64,000 nucleotides of DNA from Streptomyces sp. AC555_RSS877 (GCF_019049245.1 NZ_JAGMUK010000104.1:1-64000), one strand, 5' to 3'; shown: positions 50,837 through 61,827, numbered from the stretch's first letter. The notes: a model not told the origin generated them from the sequence alone. Program-made: numbers and translations.

Positions 50837-51817
50837 ATGTTCCGTTTCCTGATCCGTCGAGTGCTCGGCGCGCTCGTCATTCTGCTGATCATCAGCGCCG
50901 TCACCTTCTTCCTGTTCTACGCCATCCCGCGCGACCCGGCGCGGATGGCCTGCGGCAAGGTCTGTGACGCCCAACTGCTCGCGCAGGTACGGCAGAACCT
51001 CGGGATCGCCGATCCGATGCCGGTCCAGTACTGGCACTGGCTGCAGGGCATCTTCGTGGGCCGTGAGTACACGGGCGTCGGGAACTGCGACGCACCCTGC
51101 CTCGGCTACTCGTTCGCCAACAGCGAGCCGGTCTTCCAGACGATCATGGACCGTTTCCCGACGACGCTGTCCCTCGCCTTCGGTGCGGCCTTCTTCTTCC
51201 TGATCATCGGTGTCGGCGCGGGCATGCTGGCCGCGGTCAAGCAGGGCACGGCCCTGGACAAGATCGCCAGCTCGGTCTCGCTGCTCGGCTCGTCGATGCA
51301 GATCTACTTCGTCGGCTACATCGCGATGTTCTTCCTGGTCCAGCAGGCCGGAATCCTGAGCCAGCCCTCGTACACCCCGGTCACCGAGAACCCGGGCGCC
51401 TGGGTCTCGGGCCTCCTGCTGCCGTGGCTCGTGCTGTCCATCATCTTCACGGCCAACTACACGCGCATGACCCGCTCGCAGCTGGTGGAGCAGCTGAGCG
51501 AGGACTACGTCCGCACGGCCCGGGCCAAGGGCCTGTCCCGCCGCTCGGTCTTCTTCCGCTTCGCCTGGCGCGGTGCCATGGGTCCGATCGTGACGATCTT
51601 CGGCATCGACATGGGCACGCTGATCGGCGGCGCGATCATCACCGAGTCGACCTTCAGCCTCCAGGGCATCGGCACGCTCGCCGTCCGCGCGGTCACCGAC
51701 AGCGACCTGCCTATGCTGCTCGGTGTCACGGTCGTCGCGGCCGCCGGCATCGTCTTCGCCAACATCATCGTGGACGCCGTCTACGCCCTCATCGACCCGC
51801 GGATCCGGCTCGCCTGA
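50837..51817 (+). CDS. BldKC-like oligopeptide ABC permease, OppB/DppB type (system 2)
   Basis: 326 residues starting MFRFLIRRVLGALVILLIISAVTFFLFY, the DppB pattern. A long external loop carries four Cys (MACGKVCDAQ, GNCDAPCLGY). The EAA loop is VRTARAKGLSRRSVFFRFAWRGAMGP, and it ends LIDPRIRLA. It pairs with the BldKA-like permease encoded two genes upstream. The 98-bp gap before it holds the hairpin, and no SD of quality is visible, only GGAAAG. Confidence 0.9.
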   Translation: MFRFLIRRVLGALVILLIISAVTFFLFYAIPRDPARMACGKVCDAQLLAQVRQNLGIADPMPVQYWHWLQGIFVGREYTGVGNCDAPCLGYSFANSEPVFQTIMDRFPTTLSLAFGAAFFFLIIGVGAGMLAAVKQGTALDKIASSVSLLGSSMQIYFVGYIAMFFLVQQAGILSQPSYTPVTENPGAWVSGLLLPWLVLSIIFTANYTRMTRSQLVEQLSEDYVRTARAKGLSRRSVFFRFAWRGAMGPIVTIFGIDMGTLIGGAIITESTFSLQGIGTLAVRAVTDSDLPMLLGVTVVAAAGIVFANIIVDAVYALIDPRIRLA

Positions 51818-51865
51818 CCTCCGCCCCAGCCCCGACCTCGCATCACCCCCCTCAGGAGCGTCCCC

Positions 51866-52903
51866 GTGACGAGCACCGATCAGCAGCCCTTCCTGTCCGT
51901 CAGGGACCTGAAAGTCCACTTCTCCACCGAGGACGGCATCGTCAAGGCCGTCGACGGCCTCAGCTTCGACGTCGCCAAGGGCAAGACGCTCGGCATCGTG
52001 GGCGAGTCGGGGTCCGGCAAGTCCGTCACCAACCTGACGATCCTGGGCCTGCACGACCGTGCCCGCACGGCCATCGACGGAGAGATCCTGCTCGACGGCA
52101 AGGAACTGCTCACCGCCTCCGAGAAGGAGCTGGAGCGGCTGCGCGGCAACAAGATGGCGATGATCTTCCAGGACGCCCTGGCCTCGCTGTCGCCTTACCA
52201 CACCATCGGCAAGCAGATCGGTGAGACGTACCGCAAGCACACCGGCGCCTCCAAGCAGGAGGCCCGGGCGCGGGCGGTCGAGATGCTGAAGCGGGTGGGG
52301 ATCCCGCAGCCGGACATGCGGGTTGACGACTACCCGCACCAGTTCTCCGGCGGTATGCGCCAGCGCGCGATGATCGCGATGGCGCTGGTGTGCGACCCCG
52401 AGCTGCTGATCGCGGACGAGCCGACCACGGCCCTCGACGTGACGGTCCAGGCGCAGATCATGGACCTCCTCAAGGATCTCCAGCAGGAGTTCGGCACGGC
52501 GATCGTCTTCATCACCCACGACCTCGGTGTCATCGCCGACATCGCGGACGACGTGCTGGTGATGTACGGCGGCCGGTGTGTGGAGCGCGGCACCAAGCGA
52601 GAGGTGCTGCGCGCCCCGCGGCACCCCTACACGCTGGGTCTGATGAACTCGATGCCGAGCCTGGACGGTCCGGTCGACGTGCCGCTGTCGCCGATCCCGG
52701 GTTCGCCGCCCTCGCTGCTCAACCCGCCCACGGGCTGCCGCTTCCACCCGCGGTGCACCTTCGCCGAGAAGGTCGCGGGCGGGCTGTGCTCGACCGAGCA
52801 GCCGGCGCTGGAGGTCGTGGAGGGCAGGGGTTCCGCCTGCCACCTCACGGCGGACCAGCGCCGGGAATTCTTCGCCGACTTCGCCGCATCACGGCACAAC
52901 TGA
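51866..52903 (+). CDS. BldKD-like oligopeptide ABC ATPase, OppD type (system 2)
   Basis: 345 residues. Walker A GESGSGKSV, Q-loop AMIFQDALASLSPY, signature FSGGMRQRAMIAMALV, Walker B LLIADEPTTALDV and H-loop ITHDLGVI are complete; the tail has PTGCRFHPRCTFAEKVAGGLC. GTG 51866 follows AGGAG by seven bases. Very similar at the protein level to the gene at 59738, but the nucleotide sequences differ at many synonymous sites, unlike the next gene pair. Confidence 0.92.
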   Translation: MTSTDQQPFLSVRDLKVHFSTEDGIVKAVDGLSFDVAKGKTLGIVGESGSGKSVTNLTILGLHDRARTAIDGEILLDGKELLTASEKELERLRGNKMAMIFQDALASLSPYHTIGKQIGETYRKHTGASKQEARARAVEMLKRVGIPQPDMRVDDYPHQFSGGMRQRAMIAMALVCDPELLIADEPTTALDVTVQAQIMDLLKDLQQEFGTAIVFITHDLGVIADIADDVLVMYGGRCVERGTKREVLRAPRHPYTLGLMNSMPSLDGPVDVPLSPIPGSPPSLLNPPTGCRFHPRCTFAEKVAGGLCSTEQPALEVVEGRGSACHLTADQRREFFADFAASRHN

Positions 52904-52929
52904 CGGACACGAGACGGGACTTCACCATC

Positions 52930-53976
<1,047 letters not shown>

Positions 53977-54064
53977 CAACACCCCAATTCCGTCAGCCGC
54001 CTCCTTACGGACCGGGCTTTCCCGGCCCATTGACCCGAGCCCACGAACGTCCGGTCCAGGGGAC

Positions 54065-54096
54065 GAAGGCCCGCGCCCACCCAGGCGCGGGCCTTC
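54065..54096 (+). terminator. Terminator of the plus-strand bldK-type operon
   Basis: GAAGGCCCGCGC pairs with GCGCGGGCCTTC (12 bp, perfect) around CCACCCAG, followed by ACTCTTG. Confidence 0.8.
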
Positions 54097-54180
54097 ACTC
54101 TTGACGGCTGCAGGGGGTCCCAGGGGCGGAGGCCTCCGGACCGACGGCGAAGACCACCACCGTACGGGCGCCCCCGAACC

Positions 54181-54684
54181 TCACACTCCCGTCGTCCCGT
54201 CGACCAGTTCCCGCACGATGTCCAGGTGCCCGTTGTGCCGGGCCGTCTCCTCGATCAGGTGGAGGAGGATCCAGCGGAGGTCGACCTGCCGGCCGCCGCT
54301 GTTCGAGCGCTTGGCCTTGGTGTCCAGGTCGTGGGCGGCGACCAACTCGCGGTAGCGGGCGGCCTGTTCCGCGTATGCGCCGAGAACGTCGGCGAGGGGG
54401 AGGTCGACGGCGATGCGCATCTCACGGTCGGGGTCCTCGTCCGTCCAGGGACCCTCGTCCTCCTCGCCGAGGAAGACCACCTGGAACCAGAAGTACTCGA
54501 CCCAGCGGAGGTGGTTGACCAGCCCGCTCAGGGTCATCAGCGGCGAGCCCGGCAGCGGGGCCTTGCGGGCGTTCTCCGGCGACACGTCCTCGCACTTGGC
54601 GCGGGCGGTGTCGCGGGCGTAGTCGAGGAAGGTGGTCAGCTGGCTGCGCTCGTCCCACGCGGGGGGAGTATCGGTTCTTGTCAT
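54181..54684 (-). CDS. DinB/DUF664 family protein (mycothiol-transferase-like)
   Basis: 167 residues from ATG 54684 (MTRTDTPPAWDERSQLTT). The four-helix DinB fold is indicated by LSGLVNHLRWVEYFWFQVVFLGEED (first His), YAEQAARYRELVAAH and RWILLHLIEETARHNGHLDIVREL (the His pair of the metal site). Such DUF664 proteins use mycothiol as thiol partner in actinobacteria; the target reaction here is unknown. GTG 54714 would add ten residues and follows TAATAG; the choice is uncertain. It is convergent to the bldK-type operon. Confidence 0.82.
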   Translation of the reverse strand: MTRTDTPPAWDERSQLTTFLDYARDTARAKCEDVSPENARKAPLPGSPLMTLSGLVNHLRWVEYFWFQVVFLGEEDEGPWTDEDPDREMRIAVDLPLADVLGAYAEQAARYRELVAAHDLDTKAKRSNSGGRQVDLRWILLHLIEETARHNGHLDIVRELVDGTTGV

Positions 54685-54792
54685 CAGGGAGGATGGTCCC
54701 GGACCGGTGTCCACGTGTCGAACTATTAAGCGGATCCCCTCGTGGGCCCCCTCGTCGTTGCGGGCGGGCGCGGGCCGCCCGTCGGGCCCGGC

Positions 54793-55182
54793 TCAGGCCT
54801 TCCGCGCCACCAGCTCCACCTCGAACCCGTCCCGGTCCTCCAGATACCCGGCGCAGTGCTCGGCCCCGCCCGCGTACGGATGCCGGTCCGGGAACAGCAG
54901 GGTCCAGCCGTGTTCCGGCGCCGCCTCGACCAGCGCGTCGAGGGCCTCGCGGCTCGGCACGTGGAAGGCGAGATGGTTGAGGCCGGGGCGCATGCGGTCG
55001 TACGGCTCGCCGGGACGCAGTGCCGGTGACTGTTCGAGGACGAGGTACGTGTCCGCCATCCGCCAGCTGCGCCCGGCCGCCCAGCGCTGGTACTCCTCGT
55101 AGCCCAGTCGCTCCAGCAGCCATCCCCAGGAGCCGACCGCGCGCTCCAGGTCCGGCACCCACAGCTCGACGTGATGCAGCAA
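54793..55182 (-). CDS. VOC family (glyoxalase-like) protein
   Basis: A 129-residue vicinal-oxygen-chelate protein with two beta-alpha-beta-beta-beta units: LLHHVELWVPDLERAVGSWGWLLERLGY (first His) and GLNHLAFHVPSREALDALVEAA (second His), closing with CAGYLEDRDGFEVELVA (Glu). Metal ligands of a glyoxalase or dioxygenase-like site are therefore present. No ATG or GTG fits; TTG 55182 (AAGGGGTGG just upstream) is the best start. Substrate is unknown. Confidence 0.75.
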   Translation of the reverse strand: MLHHVELWVPDLERAVGSWGWLLERLGYEEYQRWAAGRSWRMADTYLVLEQSPALRPGEPYDRMRPGLNHLAFHVPSREALDALVEAAPEHGWTLLFPDRHPYAGGAEHCAGYLEDRDGFEVELVARKA

Positions 55183-55269
55183 CTTCCACCCCTTCAAGGC
55201 CGTACGAACTGGGCCGTACAAACCCCCGATCCTGTCATCCGCCGCACCCCGCTGTGGCAGACTGCCGCG

Positions 55270-56008
55270 GTGGTCGATCGGTCGTTCCGGGATCCCGGGC
55301 TCGCCGCGCTGTACGAGACGCTCAATCCGTGGCAGGCGGGGGACGACTTCTGCCTCGGGTTCGTGATGGCCGCCGGGTCCGTGCTGGATGTCGGCTGCGG
55401 TACCCGGACGGCTCCTCAGGCGGGCCCGGGAGACAGGGCACCGGGGGCGGCTGGTGGGGCTCGATCCGGCGGCCGCGATGCTCGTGCTCGCGCGGCGGAA
55501 CGCGCCGCGGGTGGAGTGGCTGCTCGGGGATCTGCTGACGCGCGAGTGGCGCGGCGAGTTCGAACTCGTCGTGATGACCGAGCACGCGTTCCAGGTACTC
55601 GTCAGCGATGAAGAGGTGCGGCTCGCCCTGCGGGCCGTACGGGCCGCGCTCGCGGACGGGGGACGGTTCGTGTTCGAGACGCGGAACCCGGCCGCCCGCC
55701 CATGGGAGCGATGGACTCCGGAACGCGTGTACGAGATCACCGGACCGGACGGCGCTCCCGTGCTCGTGTGGCACGAGGTCGATCAGCCCGTCCTCGGGGA
55801 CCGGGTGACGTTCACCGAGACCTTCGAGGGCGGACCGTGGCGGCGGACCGCGATCAGCAGGACAACCTTGCGGTTCCTCGACACCGGCGACCTGTCCCGC
55901 TTCCTCAGCGAGGAGGGCCTCAGGATCGTCGAGCAGTACGGCGACTGGGGGCGGGGACCGTGCACGCCCGCGAGCCCCGAGATCATCGTCGTGGCGCGGC
56001 CTGCCTGA
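55270..56008 (+). pseudogene. SAM-dependent methyltransferase, frameshifted in motif I
   Basis: From GTG 55270 the frame reads LAALYETLNPWQAGDDFCLGFVMAAGSVLDVGCGT, a class I methyltransferase N-terminus. At 55403-55405 (CCC where CC is expected) the frame shifts; the continuation in another frame gives GRLLRRARETGHRGRLVGLDPAAAMLVLARRNAP and ends VEQYGDWGRGPCTPASPEIIVVARPA. Deleting one C would restore about 245 residues without a stop. The rest keeps normal coding bias, so the shift is recent or a sequencing error. Confidence 0.8.
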
Positions 56009-56025
56009 GGCTCACGAAGCCCGGT

Positions 56026-56220
56026 TCAGCCGCCCGTACGTATATCGCCCTTGACCCTGGTGATCAGCGCGGCAAGAGCGGACGGCTCGGCGGTGATGAC
56101 GGTGGCGGGGGTGTCGTTCTCGCGGAGGTGAAGGTGTCCGGTGAGGTCGAGCGCGACTTCGACGCAGGTGTCGGCTCCCCCTTCGCTGAAGCTGGACTTC
56201 TGCCACCTGAGCTGAGCCAT
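56026..56220 (-). CDS. DUF397 protein
   Basis: A 64-residue protein: WQKSSFSEGGADTCVEVAL is the DUF397 signature (W-x-K-S-S-x-S, then CVEVA). It follows the XRE regulator gene in the same direction with a 10-bp gap. In Streptomyces such proteins work as partners of WhiJ-type regulators in developmental control. No metal or catalytic motif. Confidence 0.9.
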   Translation of the reverse strand: MAQLRWQKSSFSEGGADTCVEVALDLTGHLHLRENDTPATVITAEPSALAALITRVKGDIRTGG

Positions 56221-56230
56221 GCGGGCCTTC

Positions 56231-57115
56231 CTAGAGCAGCGGATACAGGAGCCGCTGGATCAGTCCCAGCGAGTCCTTGGCGGCGTGCCCCTCGGGAGGG
56301 ACCTCCGCGTCCACGGGAGGAAGCGCCACCGTCCGAAGGCTAGCGAACAGTTCTTCGTATCTGGCAAGGGCCTCGGCCTCCCCCAGATACAGCGACTTCT
56401 CGATGTGCGACACGATCACCGTGCCGAGCCGTCGCACGGAGGGGACGACGAGGGTGAACGACGTACCGAACGGCACCGGACCGTCGAACGGCAGTACCTG
56501 GACCGTCACATGAGGCAGACGGGACAGCTCGATCAACCGCTGGAGCTGCTCTCGCATGATGCCCGGATCGCCCAGGGACGGATACAGAGCGGCCTCGTGC
56601 ACGATCGCGTGAAGACGCGGCGGTCGTTCGCCCGTGAGGACACGCTGACGTCGCATGCGGAACTCGACGGCGAGTTCATGCTCCTGGCGTGTGGCACGCG
56701 CGTATCCGCGCTGGTGAATGGCGTCGGCGTACGCCCGGGTCTGCAGCAGCCCCGGCACGAACATCGGCTCGTAGTTGATGACTTCGACCGCCGCGTCCTC
56801 CAGTTCCGCCAGATCGAGCAGCGAGGAACGTACACGGTCCCGGTACGCCGTCCACCAGCCCTTGCCTGATGCCTGGCCCAGCTCCATCAGCGCATCAAGG
56901 TAGGTTGCATCTTTACATCCTGCAGCCTCAGCCAACAGGCGCAGCCGTTCCGGAGACAGGGACGTTCGCCCCGACTCCACATTGCTGATGTGGGGCGCCC
57001 GCATCCGCATAGCCACAGCCGCCCCACCCGCCGTCAGCTCAGCACGCTCACGAATCGCCCGCACCTCGGCACCGAACCGCCGTTGCCGGTAGGTCGGATT
57101 GGCCCTCAGTCCCAC
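56231..57115 (-). CDS. XRE-type helix-turn-helix regulator with DUF5753 domain (WhiJ-like)
   Basis: 294 residues. The HTH at about 17-75 (FGAEVRAIRERAELTAGGAAVAMRMRAPHISNVESGRTSLSPERL; the HISNVESGR recognition helix is diagnostic) is followed by the C-terminal DUF5753 domain (INYEPMFVPGLLQTRAYADAI, LHAIVHEAALYPSLGDPGIMREQL, HVTVQVLPFDG). GTG 57115 has GAGGAGGGG three bases upstream; TTGTGG and AATACT 16 bp apart on the minus strand form a credible promoter. Together with DUF397 and the divergent ATPase it forms a WhiJ/AbaA-type regulatory set. Confidence 0.92.
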   Translation of the reverse strand: MGLRANPTYRQRRFGAEVRAIRERAELTAGGAAVAMRMRAPHISNVESGRTSLSPERLRLLAEAAGCKDATYLDALMELGQASGKGWWTAYRDRVRSSLLDLAELEDAAVEVINYEPMFVPGLLQTRAYADAIHQRGYARATRQEHELAVEFRMRRQRVLTGERPPRLHAIVHEAALYPSLGDPGIMREQLQRLIELSRLPHVTVQVLPFDGPVPFGTSFTLVVPSVRRLGTVIVSHIEKSLYLGEAEALARYEELFASLRTVALPPVDAEVPPEGHAAKDSLGLIQRLLYPLL

Positions 57116-57175
57116 TCGCCCCTCCTCGCTCTACACCGGAGCAGTATTCCCCAATCGCCAGCTTCCACAAGGAGG

Positions 57176-57205
57176 TTGTAGAATTACGACTTTTATCGCT
57201 ACCTT
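57176..57205 (+). promoter_or_regulatory. Predicted promoter of the anti-sigma-like ATPase gene
   Basis: TTGTAG (57176-57181), 18 bp, TACCTT (57200-57205); the start codon lies 45 bp further. Confidence 0.55.
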
Positions 57206-57250
57206 ACGTGTTGCGTCAGTCACAGCAGGCACTTAACTGGAGGCTCCCAC

Positions 57251-57667
57251 ATGCGCACGCCCGAAACCCCCCAACCCCTCTGGACGTACGGCCTGTCCAT
57301 CCCCCACGACCCCCGCGCCGTCCGCGTGGTCCGGGCGACGATCCGCAGCATCCTCGCCGCCGCCAAACTCAACTGCATCGCGGACACCGTGGAACTACTC
57401 GTCTCCGAGGTCGTCACCAACGCCTACCGCCACTCCGCCATGGAGACCTACGTCAGCATGGACCGCACGCCTGACGACTTCCGCGTCACGGTGTGGGACC
57501 ACGACCCCGGAACGCCGACCCTCCGCAGCCCCTCCGACCGCGACGAGCGCGGCCGTGGACTCGGCATCGTCGAGGCGTGCGCCGACCAGTGGGGCGTGCG
57601 CAGCTACCCGCACGGCAAGGCCGTGTGGTTCAGCGTCGTACCCAAGGTGAGCGGGGACGAGCCGTGA
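57251..57667 (+). CDS. ATP-binding protein of the anti-sigma regulatory (RsbW/HATPase_c_2) type
   Basis: A 138-residue GHKL ATPase: LLVSEVVTNAYRHS is the N-box, VWDHDPG the G1 box and DERGRGLGIVEACADQWGV the G2 box, with the RGRGLGIV ATP-lid. These small stand-alone kinases or anti-sigma-like proteins are abundant in Streptomyces and are often next to XRE/DUF397 genes. ACTGGAGG precedes the ATG by six bases. It is divergent from the XRE gene. Confidence 0.88.
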   Translation: MRTPETPQPLWTYGLSIPHDPRAVRVVRATIRSILAAAKLNCIADTVELLVSEVVTNAYRHSAMETYVSMDRTPDDFRVTVWDHDPGTPTLRSPSDRDERGRGLGIVEACADQWGVRSYPHGKAVWFSVVPKVSGDEP

Positions 57668-57756
57668 GTCGTCCACAGGCCCAGCCCGCACCGCGCCCTC
57701 GCAGGTACGCTGGCGAAGAGTGGGTAGATCGCCGTACCGCCCCAAGGAGACCGCGC

Positions 57757-58131
57757 ATGAGCACCGCCGCACAGTCCGGCTCCGGCGACGCTGTCGCCCC
57801 CCAGCCGGCCAGCACCCCGGAGGACCTGCGGGCTGCCCTGGCACAGCTTGCGCCCGACGCCCTGCCTACGTTCGACGCCGAACGGTCCACGGCGCTCCAG
57901 CAGGCACGTGAGCAGGTCAGCGCCGCTCCCATGCGTCGCTTCGTGGGGCAATGGGCGGTGTACGCAGCACTGGAGCGGCATCCGGAGCGGGCTGCCAGGT
58001 TGCGCTCCCTGGAGGCACGCGCCGCTATCACCGAGAGCCTTGAGGAAGCCCGGATCATCACAGCCGAGATCGGCCGCATACTCGACATGGCGTGCGCGGA
58101 GGCCGGGGTCGAGCGGGCCCAGGGCGTGTGA
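57757..58131 (+). CDS. DUF6247-like protein, possible antitoxin-type partner
   Basis: A 124-residue helical protein (LRAALAQLAPDALPTFDAERSTALQQAREQVSAAPMRRFVGQWAVYAALERHPE). The pattern recalls the DUF6247 family. ATG 57757 has AAGGAG seven bases upstream. Four bases separate its stop from the next gene, so the two are one translational unit. I infer an antitoxin-like role only from size, helical content and pairing. Confidence 0.65.
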   Translation: MSTAAQSGSGDAVAPQPASTPEDLRAALAQLAPDALPTFDAERSTALQQAREQVSAAPMRRFVGQWAVYAALERHPERAARLRSLEARAAITESLEEARIITAEIGRILDMACAEAGVERAQGV

Positions 58132-58135
58132 CGGC

Positions 58136-58426
58136 ATGGGAGACGAAGAGGCCTGGCGCTGGGAGTACGACCCGGACGCCGAACACGTCGCGGCCGGCTT
58201 CCCCCAACACATCGTCGACGAGGTCGAGCGCCTGGCGGGAGAACTTGTTGCCCTCGCCGAGGTCGGGGTCGATGTGACGGACATCGGCGAGGGACGCCGG
58301 CGCGGCGTGCCCGGGGGCGTACGCCGCATCCCACTGCTGTCCGACGGCTGGTTCTACGCGCTGCCGGTGCCCCGGCTGCGCCTCATCGCGATCACGCGGA
58401 TCATTCCGCCGTTCGACCACCTCTGA
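58136..58426 (+). CDS. Small basic protein following DUF6247, possible RelE/ParE-type toxin
   Basis: A 96-residue protein starting MGDEEAWRWEYDPDAEH, with a helical middle (QHIVDEVERLAGELVALAEVGVD) and a beta-rich end (VRRIPLLSDGWFYALPVPRLRLIAITRIIPPFDHL). The helix pair followed by three strands with late Arg/aromatic residues is the RelE/ParE topology, but no catalytic residue can be assigned. It converges on the third oligopeptide operon. Confidence 0.6.
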   Translation: MGDEEAWRWEYDPDAEHVAAGFPQHIVDEVERLAGELVALAEVGVDVTDIGEGRRRGVPGGVRRIPLLSDGWFYALPVPRLRLIAITRIIPPFDHL

Positions 58427-58486
58427 GCGCAATGGGCCGGGGGCCGCCACCCCCTAGACCAACAGCGCGGCACAGGCGACCGCCGC

Positions 58487-59611
<1,125 letters not shown>

Positions 59612-59640
59612 GACTCCTCTTTCATCTCCGTCACGACCAT

Positions 59641-59745
59641 GTCTGCCGCGACCATGTCCGCCACTGCCGTGTTCCGCCACTGCCGTGTCCATCACTGCCG
59701 TGTCCATCACGACCATGCCCGTCACGACGATGTCGTCCTACCCCA
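59641..59745. repeat. Short tandem repeats between two ATPase genes
   Basis: Units around GCCACTGCCGTGT and CCATCACTGCCGTGT occur three times, flanked by GACCATGTCYGCC copies. The array separates the two ATPase genes of system 3 and extends the frame upstream of the start at 59611 without looking like protein. Confidence 0.65.
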
Positions 59746-60799
59746 GCCGGGGCCTGATCTCCTCGATGAAGATGGTCCGCTTCTGTTCCGCCGTGAGGTG
59801 GCAGGCCGAGTCGCGGTCCGGGCCCAGCAGCGGGCGTTCGTCCACGCAGCGCGTGCCGCCGACCCGGTCCTGGAAGGTGCAGCGGGGATGGAAGCGGCAG
59901 CCGGACGGAGGCGTGAGCAGCGACGGCGGTGCGCCGGGGATCGGCGCGAGGGGGGCGTCGAGGTCGGAGTTAAGGCGGGGCATCGAGTTCAACAGGCCCC
60001 AGGTGTACGGATGCTGGGGCGAGCGCAGCACCTCGTTCACCGTGCCGCGTTCCACCGCGCCGCCCGCGTACATCACCATGATGTCGTCGGCCATGTCGGC
60101 GATGACCCCGAGGTCGTGCGTGATGAAGACGATCGCCGTGCCGAACTCGCTCTGGAGGTCCTTCAACAGGTCCAGGATCTGCGCCTGGACGGTGACGTCC
60201 AGGGCGGTGGTCGGCTCGTCGGCGATCAGCAGGTCGGGGTCGCACACCAGCGCCATCGCGATCATCGCGCGCTGGCGCATACCGCCGGAGAACTGGTGCG
60301 GATAGTCCTTCGCCCGCTCCTTCGGGTGGGGGATGCCGACCTTGCCGAGCATCTCCACCGTGCGTTCCCAGGCCGCCTTCTTGGAGGCGCCGGTGTGCTT
60401 CATGAAGGGCTCGGCGATCTGCCGGCCCACCGTGTAGTACGGCGACAGTGCCGTCAGGGGGTCCTGGAAGATCATGGCGACCTTGTTGCCGCGCAGCTTC
60501 TCCAGCTCGGACTCCCGGGCGGTGGTCAGCTCCTGCCCCTCCAGCAGGATCTCGCCCTCGACGGTGGTGAACTTCGGGTTGTGCAGCCCGAGGATGGTCA
60601 GGTTCGTGACGGACTTGCCGGAACCCGACTCTCCGACGATGCCCAGGGTCCTGCCGCGTTGCAGGTCGAAGGAGAGCCCGTCCACGGCCTTGACGATGCC
60701 GTCCTCGGTCCTGAACCTCACGTGCAGGTCCCGCACCGACAGGAAGGCGTCCGCGTCCGCCGGGTTCGGGGATGCGGCTTCCTTGGTCAGAGTGGTCAC
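59738..60799 (-). CDS. BldKD-like oligopeptide ABC ATPase, OppD type (system 3)
   Basis: 353 residues. Walker A GESGSGKSV, Q-loop AMIFQDPLTALSPY, signature FSGGMRQRAMIAMALV, Walker B LLIADEPTTALDV and the Cys tail PSGCRFHPRCTFQDRVGGTRC are present. Starts with ATG 60799, ten bases after the permease stop. Protein sequence closely follows the gene at 51866. Confidence 0.92.
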   Translation of the reverse strand: MTTLTKEAASPNPADADAFLSVRDLHVRFRTEDGIVKAVDGLSFDLQRGRTLGIVGESGSGKSVTNLTILGLHNPKFTTVEGEILLEGQELTTARESELEKLRGNKVAMIFQDPLTALSPYYTVGRQIAEPFMKHTGASKKAAWERTVEMLGKVGIPHPKERAKDYPHQFSGGMRQRAMIAMALVCDPDLLIADEPTTALDVTVQAQILDLLKDLQSEFGTAIVFITHDLGVIADMADDIMVMYAGGAVERGTVNEVLRSPQHPYTWGLLNSMPRLNSDLDAPLAPIPGAPPSLLTPPSGCRFHPRCTFQDRVGGTRCVDERPLLGPDRDSACHLTAEQKRTIFIEEIRPRLG

Positions 60800-60809
60800 G
60801 ACAGTGCTC

Positions 60810-61790
60810 CTAGGACAGCCGCACGCGCGGGTCGATGAGGGCGTAGCAGGCGTCGACGACGATGTTGCACAGCAGGATCACGGCCGCGGAGAACAGCATC
60901 ACGCCGAGCAGCAGCGGCAGATCGCTGAACTGCACCGAGTCCACCGCGAGCCGCCCGAGCCCGGGCAGTCCGAAGGTGTACTCGGTGATGATCGCGCCGC
61001 CGAGCAGCGAGCTGAGGTCGATGCCGAGGATGGTGATGATGGGGATGAGGGAGCCGCGCCAGGCGTACCGGAAGAAGACGTAGCGACCGCTCATGCCCTT
61101 GGCCCGGGCCGTGCGGACGTGTTCCTCCTGAAGCTGCTCGATCATCGCGGAGCGCGCCATACGGGTGTACTGCGCGGCGAAGATCGTCGACAGGACGGCC
61201 CAGGGGATCAGCAGGCCGGTGAACCAGGCGGCCGGATTGTCGGTGATGCTGGTGTACTTGGGCTCGTCGAAGAGGTGCGCCTGGTACACCAGGAGCGCCA
61301 GCGCCAGGGGGCCCAGGAAGTAGATCTGCATCGAGCTGATCACCATGGAGCCCGCGGTGAACGACTTGTCGATGAGGGTGCCGCGCTTCCACGCGGCCAG
61401 CAGGCCGGTGCCGAGCCCGACGAGCAGGAACAGGATGGTGGCGCCGAAGGCAAGCGACAGCGTCAGCGGCAGCCTGTCGATCAGGGTCGACCAGACGGCC
61501 TCGTTGGTGTGGTACGAGTAGCCGAAGCAAGGGGCGGGGCACGGCCCCTGCGGGAAGGTGTCGCGGCCCATGACGAGCCCCTGCAGGAAGATCCAGAACT
61601 GCTCCGGAATCGACTTGTCGAGCCCGAGGGTCTGGTGGATGTTCGCCAGGGCGTCGGGAGTGCACGTCTTGCCGCACATCAGCAGCGCCGGGTCACGGGG
61701 CATGCCGAAGAAGAGCAGGAAGGCGACCACGGTCAGCAGGACCAGGATCACGAGTGAGCCGAGGATCCGGCGGAAGAGGAAGCGCAGCAT
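60810..61790 (-). CDS. BldKC-like oligopeptide ABC permease, OppB type (system 3)
   Basis: 326 residues, exactly the length of the BldKC-like permease of system 2. It begins MLRFLFRRILGSLVILVLLTVVAF, has the four-Cys external loop (LMCGKTCTPD, GPCPAPCFGY), the EAA loop (VRTARAKGMSGRYVFFRYAWRGSLIP) and ends LIDPRVRLS. Six helices are expected. Confidence 0.9.
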   Translation of the reverse strand: MLRFLFRRILGSLVILVLLTVVAFLLFFGMPRDPALLMCGKTCTPDALANIHQTLGLDKSIPEQFWIFLQGLVMGRDTFPQGPCPAPCFGYSYHTNEAVWSTLIDRLPLTLSLAFGATILFLLVGLGTGLLAAWKRGTLIDKSFTAGSMVISSMQIYFLGPLALALLVYQAHLFDEPKYTSITDNPAAWFTGLLIPWAVLSTIFAAQYTRMARSAMIEQLQEEHVRTARAKGMSGRYVFFRYAWRGSLIPIITILGIDLSSLLGGAIITEYTFGLPGLGRLAVDSVQFSDLPLLLGVMLFSAAVILLCNIVVDACYALIDPRVRLS

Positions 61791-61827
61791 CTCAGGGCAG
61801 CTTTCGGGCGTCGGAAGCCTGCGGCGG

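Noticed and set aside
50831..52843. 670-codon minus-strand frame over the permease and ATPase of system 2
   Set aside because: Shadow frame created by GC bias opposite two clear genes.
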